A DNA stretch of 17,221 bases from JBBRNH01 sp038230415 (GTDB lineage Bacteria; Bacteroidota; Bacteroidia; Cytophagales; Spirosomataceae), in contig JBBRNH010000103.1 of NCBI GenBank assembly GCA_038230415.1, positions 1 through 17,221 of the forward strand. The letters are read 5' to 3'. The position numbers were made by a program, and so were the translations under genes. The notes under the pieces are model-generated. The model worked only from the letters and a program-made list of their open reading frames with translations, had not been told where the DNA came from and did not search any database. Shown piece after piece: positions 1-6,985 of this stretch; the first letter of the stretch is position 1, and every line of letters starts with the position of its first letter.

Positions 1-668
1 CGCGGGGGCGCACCATTCGGTTTTTGTTCGATGGCAACTATGATCAGTTCATGAAAGCCGTTGACGAACTGGGCGAGACACCCCTGCCCCGCGAAATCAG
101 GGAAGAAACCGAACCCTCTGACCGCGAACATTACCAGACCGTGTATGCCGAGCATATTGGAGCCGTAGCCGCGCCAACTGCCGGGCTGCATTTCACCAAA
201 GCCATGATGAAACGTATGGAAATCAGGGGGATACATTTTGCCCCGATTACACTCCACGTGGGCTTGGGGACGTTCCGGCAGGTTGATGTAGAAGACCTGA
301 CCAAGCACAAAACCGATTCTGAGAATTACCGCATTCCTGAGACATCGGCGCAAATCGTGAACAAAGCCTTAGACGCGGGCAAGCGGGTGTGCGCCATCGG
401 TACAACGTCGCTCAAAGCACTTGAGTCAACCGTTTCGGCGGGGCGCAGGCTGAAAGCGGTTGAGGGCTGGACAGACCTGTTTATTTTTCCGCCGTATGAG
501 TTCAAAATCGCCAATGCGCTGCTGACCAACATTCACCTGCCCGAATCTATGCTGATTATGCAGACGGCGGCCTTTGGCGGGCATGAACTCATCAAAGAAG
601 CCTATCAGGTTGCTATTCAGGAGAAATACCGCTTCTTCGGCTACGGCGACGCGATGTTGATAATTTAG
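1..668 (+). CDS. queA: tRNA preQ1(34) S-adenosylmethionine ribosyltransferase-isomerase, 3' part (5' end outside window)
   Basis: QueA transfers and isomerises the ribosyl group of S-adenosylmethionine onto 7-aminomethyl-7-deazaguanine at position 34 of tRNA, giving epoxyqueuosine, a late step of queuosine synthesis in the cytoplasm. The reading frame is open from base 3, so the gene enters from the left. A TTG at 24 is internal, not a start, because family-like sequence (GRTIRFLFDGNYDQF) precedes and spans it. Recognisable family motifs follow: GETPLPREI, YAEHIGAVAAPTAGLHFT, the TLHVGLGTFR block, a GTTSLKALES block and the typical C-terminal GYGDAML. About 220 C-terminal residues of a ~350-residue family are present and look intact. 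Identity is firm from motif recognition. The stop at 666-668 lies directly against the palindromic repeats that precede ispD. Confidence 0.95.
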   Translation, partial: RGRTIRFLFDGNYDQFMKAVDELGETPLPREIREETEPSDREHYQTVYAEHIGAVAAPTAGLHFTKAMMKRMEIRGIHFAPITLHVGLGTFRQVDVEDLTKHKTDSENYRIPETSAQIVNKALDAGKRVCAIGTTSLKALESTVSAGRRLKAVEGWTDLFIFPPYEFKIANALLTNIHLPESMLIMQTAAFGGHELIKEAYQVAIQEKYRFFGYGDAMLII

Positions 669-670
669 TA

Positions 671-772
671 GAGACGCATCGTTGCGTCTCCTGTGAAATT
701 TGCCACCGCAGGAGACGCAATTATGCGTCTCACATGGAATTTGCCATCACGGGAGACGCAATTATGCGTCTC
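671..772. repeat. Three tandem 41-bp units, each carrying a perfect 8-bp-stem hairpin
   Basis: Three copies of gagacgca-N4-tgcgtctc lie at 671-690, 712-731 and 753-772, exactly 41 bp apart. The 4-base loop is tcgt in the first and atta in the other two. The spacers after copies 1 and 2 are also related (both contain 'aatttgcca'), so the whole 41-bp unit was duplicated. A degenerate third spacer containing 'cttgccacc' runs to about 793. No T-run follows, so the hairpins do not look like intrinsic terminators. They fill the gap between queA and ispD and extend into any long form of the ispD reading frame. Similar gagacgca/tgcgtctc hairpins are, from memory, dispersed repeats in some Bacteroidota and cyanobacterial genomes; that comparison has not been checked here. 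Confidence 0.9.
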
Positions 773-785
773 TACCCCTAACCAC

Positions 786-1493
786 TTGCCACCAACTACC
801 CAATATGCCATCATCGTTGCCGGAGGCAGCGGCAGCCGGATGAAGTCTGCCGTGCCGAAGCAGTTTTTGCTGCTCAATGGCAAGCCCATCCTGCAACACA
901 CCATCGAGCGATTTTTAGCCTTCTCTGGTACGCCCCGGCCTGTGTCTTCACAGGACGGAGTTCATGCCCCGCAATCGCTTCAGATCATTCTCGTGTTGCC
1001 TCAGCGAGACATGGCGACTTGGGCCGCGCTCTGCGACAAACACAATTTTTATCCGGCTATTCAGACCGTTACGGGTGGAAACACGCGCTTTCAGTCTGTA
1101 AAAAGCGGGCTTAGAGCCATCAAGGCCGCCGACGGATTAGTAGCCGTGCATGATGGCGTTCGCCCCTTTGTGACCACTGAGATTATTCAGAACAGTTTTG
1201 AAATTGCCGCCCAGACGGGCAGTGCCGTAGCCTGCGTACCAGCCAAAGATTCGGTGCGGTTAGTTGACGAAACGGGTCAGAATCAGGCCGTTGACCGCGC
1301 CAGCGTCCGGCTCATTCAAACGCCCCAAACCTTCCGGCTCGACTGGTTCAGAGCGGCCTTTGCTGCCGACGAGCAACCCTACTTCACCGATTGCGCGAGT
1401 GTTCTCGAACACGCCGGGTTTTCCATCACGCTCATCGAAGGCAGCTACGAGAACATAAAAATCACCACGCCGGAGGATTTGCGGGGATTATAA
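786..1493 (+). CDS. ispD: 2-C-methyl-D-erythritol 4-phosphate cytidylyltransferase
   Basis: IspD transfers CMP from CTP to 2-C-methyl-D-erythritol 4-phosphate, the third step of the MEP isoprenoid pathway. The N-terminal nucleotide-binding loop AIIVAGGSGSRM and following PKQF are present, as are VAVHDGVRPFV in the middle and QTPQTF near the C-terminus. The start is uncertain. The frame is open back to GTG 693 and passes ATG 723, but residues encoded there are only translated hairpin repeat, read in different frames in successive units. TTG 786 is chosen because it gives 235 residues with the conserved loop about 10 residues from the N-terminus, as is usual. An unusual Pro/Ser/Gln-rich stretch coded by about 924-983 lies between the FLAF and LQIILVLP segments, where relatives are normally compact; it contains a small perfect hairpin. 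Function is secure; the first residues are not. Confidence 0.92.
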   Translation: MPPTTQYAIIVAGGSGSRMKSAVPKQFLLLNGKPILQHTIERFLAFSGTPRPVSSQDGVHAPQSLQIILVLPQRDMATWAALCDKHNFYPAIQTVTGGNTRFQSVKSGLRAIKAADGLVAVHDGVRPFVTTEIIQNSFEIAAQTGSAVACVPAKDSVRLVDETGQNQAVDRASVRLIQTPQTFRLDWFRAAFAADEQPYFTDCASVLEHAGFSITLIEGSYENIKITTPEDLRGL

Positions 1494-1612
1494 TGTTGTT
1501 GATCGGATAACTGATTTTGCCGCCTTTAATTAGCTGCGAGCCAGTGATTCCAACCTTTTTACGACAAAGTGAGTCTTGATAGTCAAATCACAATTTTATA
1601 AATTGATGTACT
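1494..1612. other. Intergenic gap, nothing recognisable
   Basis: This 119-bp AT-richer gap separates ispD from the lipoprotein gene. I see no tRNA-like fold, no clear terminator hairpin with a T-run and no exact TAnnTTTG element. The closest match, tgattttg near 1519-1526, has one mismatch and lies far from the start codon. Confidence 0.5.
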
Positions 1613-2407
1613 ATGAAACTCGCTTTTTTGACACTCACCCTGCTGTTCGGCTTGGCCGCCTGCTCACCCCTTCAGGAGCCAACGCCGTCGCCGTTTTTGG
1701 GCAACTCCGTCTCGGATTTGCCTTATCGGATTAGAACGCGGTCTTATCCGGCGATCAAAAAAGGAATCCCCTACCAGGCAACGGCAACGTACCGCTACGA
1801 TTCGCTGAACCGACTCACGCGCATTGATTCGGCATGGTCTGACCGGAGTTTTCTGTATCGCTACGATAATAACCGCCTTGTTGAACGGCTAACCGTTTCG
1901 GTTACGACTAACGACGTGTTTTTTCGCGAAACATTTGAGTATGATTCATCCGGGCGGCTATTGCGCAGTTTGTGGACGGGCAACGGAGCTGCATCCGAGA
2001 ATAAGTATGGCTACAACAAAGATGGAATGATAGCAGAGATTCAAACCAACGCGCTGACCTATACCTACAAACGATTGTCGGCATACTACTGGCAAAACGG
2101 TAATATTGTAGCCATAACTTACTGGAATGATAAAGGTGAAAAGCAGTCAGAATGGTCTTATCAATATGATAATCAGCCGAATATCTCGGCACTGCTTTCG
2201 ACTTCACCAAATCCTGACGATGCCTTTTCGATGAACCGGAACAACATTGTGGTATCAACACTGGAACGCGATTATACGGGTCTCATTGATTTGATTGTAA
2301 ATCCTGTTCGATACACATTCACTTATGACGTAAATGGGTTGCCTGTTCGCCGATTAGTCAATTATAATGAACGGCCCGAAGAATTTGCTTATGAACGCAA
2401 GCAGTGA
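1613..2407 (+). CDS. Putative lipoprotein with YD-like (RHS-type) repeats
   Basis: A 264-residue protein with an N-terminal lipoprotein signal: a hydrophobic core at residues 3-14 followed by the lipobox LAAC, with Cys17 as the expected lipidation site. It should therefore be anchored in the envelope. The mature part carries several short repeats resembling the YD repeats of RHS proteins: YRYDSLNRLTRI (60-71), YRYDNNRLVERL (82-93), EYDSSGRLLRSL (109-120), YGYNKDGMIAEI (132-143), a weaker SYQYDN segment (182-187) and TYDVNGLPVRRL (237-248). In large RHS/Tc toxins such repeats build a beta-rich shell, but this protein is far too short for that and has no toxin core or RHS-associated core motif. 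It may be a small stand-alone beta-sheet protein. I do not recognise a specific function. It is flanked by unrelated genes and appears monocistronic. Confidence 0.8.
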   Translation: MKLAFLTLTLLFGLAACSPLQEPTPSPFLGNSVSDLPYRIRTRSYPAIKKGIPYQATATYRYDSLNRLTRIDSAWSDRSFLYRYDNNRLVERLTVSVTTNDVFFRETFEYDSSGRLLRSLWTGNGAASENKYGYNKDGMIAEIQTNALTYTYKRLSAYYWQNGNIVAITYWNDKGEKQSEWSYQYDNQPNISALLSTSPNPDDAFSMNRNNIVVSTLERDYTGLIDLIVNPVRYTFTYDVNGLPVRRLVNYNERPEEFAYERKQ

Positions 2408-2438
2408 ACTCGGTTAAGCCATTGCCCTGAATAGACCT

Positions 2439-2446
2439 TATTTTTG
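2439..2446 (+). promoter_or_regulatory. Candidate -7 promoter element TATTTTTG
   Basis: An exact match to the Bacteroidota -7 consensus TAnnTTTG ends 21 bases before the ATG at 2468. No correctly spaced TTTG/TTG -33 element is visible; the nearest TTG, at 2422-2424, leaves only 14 bases. The short leader and exact match make it plausible as the promoter of the gene at 2468. Confidence 0.5.
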
Positions 2447-2467
2447 TTCAGCAAAACAACCACCAAC

Positions 2468-3106
2468 ATGGCAACGCGCAAACGGATTCCTTTCGACCTG
2501 TCGGTGATTGCCGAAGTCTTTGACCTGACCCGCCCGAACCAGTGTAAGCACCTCAATAACTGGCTTTCGGCTACCTATTCCCTTACGACTACCGAAACCG
2601 ATTTGCTGGATAAGGTTTATGCCGAAATGCTGGTATCGAGTGATTACCTGAACGAAGAAGAGCTGAAAATCAGGTTAATAGGGCCGCTTTTTCAGATTGC
2701 CAATGTGGATGACGACACCCGCGTCCGGGTTTTTTATGAACGCCCACTGTCTGCCGACGTAAACGGCTATAGTCTCTCCGTGATCTGTGATTGCATGGTG
2801 GCCGCTTCGACCATTTTCCGCACACTGACCCATCCGTACTTTTTTCTGCAAGAGTTTAAGAAAGCAAAGGGGGAGAAGAGAGACCCCGAGGCTCAGATGC
2901 TCGTTGCGATGCTGGCCGCGCAGGAAGCCAATCAGGACAACGCCCCGGTTTATGGCGGTTTTCTGATTGGTTCGGTCTGGCGGCTGGCAACGCTCGTAGG
3001 CCGCGACTACTGCACGAGCCGTCAGTATTTTGCCTCACAAAAAGATGATTTGCTGGCACTGGCCTTTGCATTACGGCATCTGAAAGGCCTGACTGTAAGC
3101 TGTTAA
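2468..3106 (+). CDS. Hypothetical protein, probable PD-(D/E)XK nuclease fold
   Basis: A 212-residue protein counted from ATG 2468. A TTG at 2444 would extend it, but that codon lies inside the likely -7 element, so the ATG is preferred. The arrangement suggests a PD-(D/E)XK-type core: a helix with acidic residues and a Lys (NEEELKIRLIGPL, 62-74), then FYERPLSA (89-96), a strand with Asp108 (SVICDCMVA), a strand carrying Glu129-x-Lys131 (YFFLQEFKK) and a following helix with DPEAQMLVAMLAAQ (139-152). The segments GGFLIGSVWRLATLVG (GGF onward from about 165) fit the later strands. I associate this pattern with uncharacterised proteins scattered in Bacteroidota and cyanobacteria; no restriction methylase or toxin partner is adjacent. 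Its last 12 codons overlap the convergent gene at 3071-3625. Nuclease activity is inference. Confidence 0.78.
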   Translation: MATRKRIPFDLSVIAEVFDLTRPNQCKHLNNWLSATYSLTTTETDLLDKVYAEMLVSSDYLNEEELKIRLIGPLFQIANVDDDTRVRVFYERPLSADVNGYSLSVICDCMVAASTIFRTLTHPYFFLQEFKKAKGEKRDPEAQMLVAMLAAQEANQDNAPVYGGFLIGSVWRLATLVGRDYCTSRQYFASQKDDLLALAFALRHLKGLTVSC

Positions 3107-3625
3107 GCCAAGTGGTTGGGCATAATCGCTAAATGCTCCCAATGACATTGTCTCGAATACATAGAAGTCGGGAGCATGAGATGTTATGCCTACTACGCAA
3201 AACACCTGCTGTTTGCTCAACAACGCATCATAAGCGCGATCCCAATAATAAGCGTAAAATCGTCTGCCGCTCAGGCCGTATACGGGGCGGGTAACGGTAA
3301 ACGTAGCCAGATCTTGATCTTTCCCGAATATGCTTGCCATTTCATTAAACCAAAAAATCCGCTTGCGTTTGGTTGATAAGTGGGGATGAAGCAAGGTGCG
3401 GTAGGGCGACATTTCGGCAGGTTCATCATACACACGGTCTGCTCGAAATGTATAGATATATGTCCCTTCCTGACCTTTCTGAACAGTATCATGTTCGTTG
3501 TAAGTTGTCCAGACAAGATCATTCGGAATTCCTTTTGGATAAGCTTTACATCGGTAAACATCTGGCAAATCCTGTTCATCGTTTAGGTGAATACAACTAC
3601 TACATACTGGTGCAAAAACGCTCAT
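3071..3625 (-). CDS. Hypothetical protein with N-terminal Cys cluster
   Basis: A 184-residue protein starting at ATG 3625. The N-terminus has Cys8-x2-Cys11, then Cys26 in RCKAYPKGIPND (25-36) and His45, a layout suggestive of a small metal-binding knuckle; a C-x2-C...CKAxPxGIP pattern occurs in short uncharacterised bacterial proteins as far as I recall. The remainder (about 60-184) is rich in aromatic residues and Tyr/Phe/Asp, with FWFNEMASIF and RRFYAYYWDRAYDALL among the more ordered segments. There is no signal peptide or membrane helix. It converges on, and overlaps by 36 bp, the gene ending at 3106. A degraded small ORF lies just upstream on the same strand (ending at 3669). Function is unknown. 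Confidence 0.75.
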   Translation of the reverse strand: MSVFAPVCSSCIHLNDEQDLPDVYRCKAYPKGIPNDLVWTTYNEHDTVQKGQEGTYIYTFRADRVYDEPAEMSPYRTLLHPHLSTKRKRIFWFNEMASIFGKDQDLATFTVTRPVYGLSGRRFYAYYWDRAYDALLSKQQVFCVVGITSHAPDFYVFETMSLGAFSDYAQPLGLTAYSQAFQMP

Positions 3626-3668
3626 CTGGGGAGAAGATTTAGAGTTATTATAAATGACTCATAAGATA

Positions 3669-3829
3669 TTAAGTAAACCTGCTTTCAGCAAATTCTACCG
3701 AAACCGACTGTTCAGCGCGTTTGACCTCTCCTGCTGCGAGTAAACCATCGTCTACACACTGTAACAGATGCTATTGCCTTCAGGATAAACAGCGAACGTA
3801 AAATCAGGGCGAACTTGCTCACAATCCAT
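3669..3829 (-). pseudogene. Small ORF apparently broken by a GT-repeat frameshift
   Basis: On the minus strand ATG 3829 opens a frame of 25 codons beginning MDCEQVRPDF and reaching ICYSV before a stop at 3752-3754. In the next frame, immediately overlapping, the sequence continues for 27 protein-like codons (DDGLLAAGEVKRAEQSVSVE and on to ESRFT) and stops at 3669-3671. The break coincides with the run gtgtgt in the minus-strand sequence; removing one GT would join the two halves as YSVDDG, giving a protein of about 52 residues. Composition and codon choice on both sides look coding, but I recognise no family. It would be 43 bp upstream of the Cys-rich gene, in the same orientation. It could also be chance or a sequencing error. 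Confidence 0.4.
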
Positions 3830-3846
3830 AAACACCTTTTCTTCCC

Positions 3847-3854
3847 TACTTTTG
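3847..3854 (+). promoter_or_regulatory. Candidate -7 promoter element TACTTTTG upstream of nadA
   Basis: An exact TAnnTTTG match lies 27 bases before the nadA ATG at 3882, predicting a leader of about 20 nt. No -33 TTTG with the expected spacing is visible. It also argues against the TTG at 3852 being a translation start, since that codon is part of the element. It would drive the nadA-nadB-rimB-rimK run. Confidence 0.55.
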
Positions 3855-3881
3855 TTCTGTTCTCAAACGCAACCAATTTCC

Positions 3882-4877
3882 ATGGAAGCTATCGCCGAAG
3901 AAGCCAAACGCATTGGCTACGTTAACCGCCCCGTACCCGAAACGCTTGACCTCGTGGCCGAAATCAACCGGCTCAAACGCGAGAAAAATGCCGTGATTCT
4001 GGCCCATTATTACGTGGACGGAGCCATTCAGGACCTGGCCGACTATATCGGTGACAGCCTGGGCCTGAGTCAGCAAGCCGCCAGCACCGAGGCCGACATG
4101 ATTGTTTTTTGCGGAGTGCATTTCATGGGCGAGACGGCCAAGATTCTCTCGCCGTACAAAAAAGTTATTATTCCTGACCTCAACGCGGGTTGTTCATTAG
4201 CCGATTCGGCCCCGGCAGATAAGTTTGCGGCCTTCAAAGCGCAGTATCCCGATCATATCGTGCTGTCGTACATTAACTGTTCGGCAGAAATCAAGGCATT
4301 GTCAGACATCATCGTTACGTCGTCGAACGCGGTGAAAATTGTAGAGAGCCTGCCCGCCGATGCCAAAATCATCTTCGCGCCCGATGCCAATTTGGGCCGT
4401 TACGTCGCCAAAAAAACGGGCCGCGATCTGGTGCTGTGGGAGGGAGCCTGCATTGTACATATCGACATCTCGCTTGAGAAACTGAACAGGTTGCGACAGA
4501 ACCACCCCGGCGCAAAGTTTATCGCCCACCCCGAATGTCAGGAGCATATTCTGGTTCATGCCGATTTTATCGGCTCCACAACAGCCTTGCTCAAGTACGT
4601 GGTTGACAGCCCGGAGCAGACGTTTATCGTGGGTACCGAAGCCGGCATTCTGCACAAGATGCGGCAATTGGCCCCGCACAAAACCATTATTCCGGCCCCG
4701 GCCACGGCCAACAATACGTGCGCCTGCTCAGAATGTCCGTACATGAAAATGAACACCCTCGAAAAACTCTACAACTGTATGCTGTTTGAAGAGCCGGAGA
4801 TTCTGGTGCCGGAAGAAATCCGGGTAAAAGCCGAAGCGTCGGTATTACGGATGCTGGAAATGAGTAAAAGTTTGTAA
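3882..4877 (+). CDS. nadA: Quinolinate synthase
   Basis: NadA condenses iminoaspartate with dihydroxyacetone phosphate to form quinolinate, using an oxygen-sensitive [4Fe-4S] cluster. The 331-residue product from ATG 3882 has the family landmarks: NAVILAHYYVDGAIQDLADYIGDS near the N-terminus, the first cluster cysteine in VFCGVHFMGETAKIL (Cys77), the second in WEGACIVH (Cys190) and a C-terminal CACSECPYM (Cys280, 282, 285), whose last Cys matches the usual third ligand. PDLNAGCSLAD, SYINCSAEIKALSD and TSSNAV segments are also typical. The ATG is preferred to TTG 3852, which falls in the promoter. nadB starts 3 bp after the stop, so the two are almost certainly co-transcribed, fitting delivery of the unstable iminoaspartate from NadB to NadA. 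Confidence 0.97.
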   Translation: MEAIAEEAKRIGYVNRPVPETLDLVAEINRLKREKNAVILAHYYVDGAIQDLADYIGDSLGLSQQAASTEADMIVFCGVHFMGETAKILSPYKKVIIPDLNAGCSLADSAPADKFAAFKAQYPDHIVLSYINCSAEIKALSDIIVTSSNAVKIVESLPADAKIIFAPDANLGRYVAKKTGRDLVLWEGACIVHIDISLEKLNRLRQNHPGAKFIAHPECQEHILVHADFIGSTTALLKYVVDSPEQTFIVGTEAGILHKMRQLAPHKTIIPAPATANNTCACSECPYMKMNTLEKLYNCMLFEEPEILVPEEIRVKAEASVLRMLEMSKSL

Positions 4878-4880
4878 AAA

Positions 4881-6461
4881 ATGCCCAACCAATATGATTA
4901 CCTCGTGATCGGCTCCGGGATTGCCGGGCTGACCTACGCCACCAAACTCGCCCTGCACCACAAAGAGCAGGACACTCCCGTCAGGATCGGCGTGATAACT
5001 AAAGTGCAGGCCGACGAGACCAACACTAAATACGCCCAGGGCGGGGTTGCTGCCGTCTGGACTCCCGAAGATTCGTTCGACAAACACATCGAAGACACAA
5101 TGGTAGCGGGTGATTTTCTGAGCAACCGCCACATTGTTGAAATTGTGGTGAACGAAGGTCCCGAACGCATCCGCGAACTGATCGGCTACGGAACCCGCTT
5201 CGACAAGGAAACCGACGGTGATTATGACCTCGCCAAAGAAGGCGGCCACTCCGACCACCGGATTCTGCACTTCAAAGACGTTACCGGAGCCGAAATTGAA
5301 CGCGCCCTGCTCGAAAAAGCACAATCGCTGCCCGGTATCGAGATTCTGACCCATTTCTACGCCGTTGAACTCATCACCTGCCACCATCAGGGCCAAACCG
5401 TTCGGCGATACGACCCTGATAATCGGTGTTTTGGGGCTTACGTGCTGAATACCCACACAGGCCAAATCGAAAAGTTTCTGGCAAAAACTACACTGCTGGC
5501 AACGGGCGGCATTGGTAATATTTACCAAAATACCACCAACCCGACCATTGCCACCGGAGACGGTATTGCGATGGCCTACCGCGCCAAAGCCATTGCCAAC
5601 GATATGGAGTTTATTCAGTTTCACCCAACGGCATTGTATGAGCCGGGCAAAAAACCCAACTTCCTGATTTCGGAGGCCGTGCGGGGCTTTGGCGGCATCC
5701 TGCGAAACAAAAAAGGGGAGACGTTCATGGAGAACTATGACCCGCGTTTGTCGCTCGCACCCCGCGATATTGTGGCCCGCTCGATTGACTCCGAGATGAA
5801 AAAATACGGCGATCCGCACGTCTATCTCGACGTGACCCACTGCGATTATGAAAAATTTGTGGAGCATTTCCCGACCATAACTGCTTACTGTGCTGATAAA
5901 TTAGGGCTTGATTTGCGGAAAGATTACATCCCCGTTGTGCCGGCCCAGCATTATCTCTGCGGAGGAATCAGGGTAAATGAGTTTGGCGAAACTAACATCG
6001 GCTTTCTGTATGCCGTTGGCGAATGTGCCTGCACTGGCCTGCACGGAGCCAATCGCTTGGCCTCAAACTCGCTGCTCGAAGCGGTGGTTTTCGGCCACCG
6101 GGCGTATCTGAAAACGCTCGAAAACCTCGACAAAGCCTACATTCCCGACAACCTGCCCGATTGGGACGACTCTGGCACGATGCACCCCGAAGAACTGGTA
6201 CTCGTAACGGAAATGCAGCGTGAGTTAGAAAGCATCATGTCTATTTATGTCGGCATTGTTCGCTCGAACCGGCGGTTAAAACGGGCCATGGATCGGCTCG
6301 AATTGATTTATTTGGAGCATGAAGAACTCTACAAACAATCAAAAGTATCAGTGCGGATTTGTGAACTCCGCAATATGATCGAAGTGAGTTACTTAGTGAT
6401 TAAGATGGCAATGTCTCGGCGCGATAATCGGGGTCTGCATTACAACATTGATTTGAAGTGA
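4881..6461 (+). CDS. nadB: L-aspartate oxidase
   Basis: NadB is a flavoprotein that oxidises L-aspartate to iminoaspartate, the first committed step of de novo NAD synthesis. The 526-residue product shows the FAD Rossmann motif YLVIGSGIAGLTYATKLA at the N-terminus, TKYAQGGVAAVW, the substrate-side HSDHRILHFKDVTGAEIE, the flavin-associated LLATGGIGNIYQNTTNP, EFIQFHPTALYEPG, and the C-terminal GLHGANRLASNSLLEAVVFG. The helical C-terminal domain (about 430-526) is complete. Length is normal for the family. It follows nadA by 3 bp, and its TGA overlaps a GTG that is a possible but not preferred start of the next gene. Confidence 0.97.
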   Translation: MPNQYDYLVIGSGIAGLTYATKLALHHKEQDTPVRIGVITKVQADETNTKYAQGGVAAVWTPEDSFDKHIEDTMVAGDFLSNRHIVEIVVNEGPERIRELIGYGTRFDKETDGDYDLAKEGGHSDHRILHFKDVTGAEIERALLEKAQSLPGIEILTHFYAVELITCHHQGQTVRRYDPDNRCFGAYVLNTHTGQIEKFLAKTTLLATGGIGNIYQNTTNPTIATGDGIAMAYRAKAIANDMEFIQFHPTALYEPGKKPNFLISEAVRGFGGILRNKKGETFMENYDPRLSLAPRDIVARSIDSEMKKYGDPHVYLDVTHCDYEKFVEHFPTITAYCADKLGLDLRKDYIPVVPAQHYLCGGIRVNEFGETNIGFLYAVGECACTGLHGANRLASNSLLEAVVFGHRAYLKTLENLDKAYIPDNLPDWDDSGTMHPEELVLVTEMQRELESIMSIYVGIVRSNRRLKRAMDRLELIYLEHEELYKQSKVSVRICELRNMIEVSYLVIKMAMSRRDNRGLHYNIDLK

Positions 6462-6478
6462 TTCGCACCCCGTTTCGC

Positions 6479-6967
6479 ATGAAAATCAAGCGCGTCCGGC
6501 GGCCCCTCGTTAAGCAAACTATCGGTATGACCGACATCGTGGACTTCCCGGAGATGGGGCTTGCCAACGTAAAAGCCAAAATTGATACCGGAGCCTATAC
6601 CTCGGCTCTGCACTGCAAAGACGTTCGGATCGACGGAGATGCCGATTGCCAGATACTAAGTTTTTGTATCATCGAACCCGGCGGGGGTTTGACCCGCCGG
6701 GTTTACAGTGATAATTTTACCCGGCGAAGCATCCGAAATTCATTTGGAACGGATGAACTCCGGTACGTCATCAAAACCAAAATCAAACTCTTTGGGCGGA
6801 TTATCCGCACTGAATTTACCCTCGCCGACCGCGAACGAATGAAAAATCCGGTACTGCTCGGTCGGCGGCTTCTCCGCAACCGATTTATCGTGGACGTTTC
6901 GCAGCAAAACCTGTCGCATACCGCAAAACTCGCAAAACAGCAATCCGTGTTCAAGCCAACCCATTGA
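6479..6967 (+). CDS. rimB: RimB-type protease (ATP-dependent zinc protease / retropepsin-like family)
   Basis: A small protein of the family often annotated 'ATP-dependent zinc protease' (Pfam Zn_protease, DUF785), which is genetically linked to rimK. The motif KIDTGAYTSALHC carries the Asp-Thr-Gly typical of retropepsin-like folds; later RVYSDNFTRRSIRNSFG, RTEFTLADRERMKNPVLLGRR and NRFIVDVS match the family pattern. In Pseudomonas the RimB partner is reported to act on the glutamate tails added by RimK. ATG 6479 (162 residues) is chosen, 17 bp after nadB; a GTG at 6458 overlapping the nadB stop would add seven residues with no family-like sequence. rimK follows after 18 bp. The C-terminal ~15 residues (AKLAKQQSVFKPTH) look unstructured. 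Confidence 0.88.
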   Translation: MKIKRVRRPLVKQTIGMTDIVDFPEMGLANVKAKIDTGAYTSALHCKDVRIDGDADCQILSFCIIEPGGGLTRRVYSDNFTRRSIRNSFGTDELRYVIKTKIKLFGRIIRTEFTLADRERMKNPVLLGRRLLRNRFIVDVSQQNLSHTAKLAKQQSVFKPTH

Positions 6968-6985
6968 TTATTAACAGGTAAGCGT

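Noticed and set aside
671..772. CRISPR array
   Set aside because: The repeats are spaced at 41 bp, but the intervening sequences are related to each other rather than unique spacers, only three units exist, and no cas gene is present.
693..785. Extended N-terminus of ispD from GTG 693 or ATG 723
   Set aside because: The encoded residues are translated hairpin repeats read in different frames, with no family-like sequence. TTG 786 gives a normal length, though the choice is not certain.
3373..3642. Plus-strand small ORFs at 3176-3642
   Set aside because: They are antisense to the 184-codon minus-strand gene, whose Cys-knuckle pattern is more convincing as protein.
4845..5867. Long minus-strand ORF of 340 codons opposite nadB
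   Set aside because: It lies wholly across nadA/nadB, which are clearly coding, and its sequence matches no family I recognise. It is a mirror frame of a GC-rich gene.
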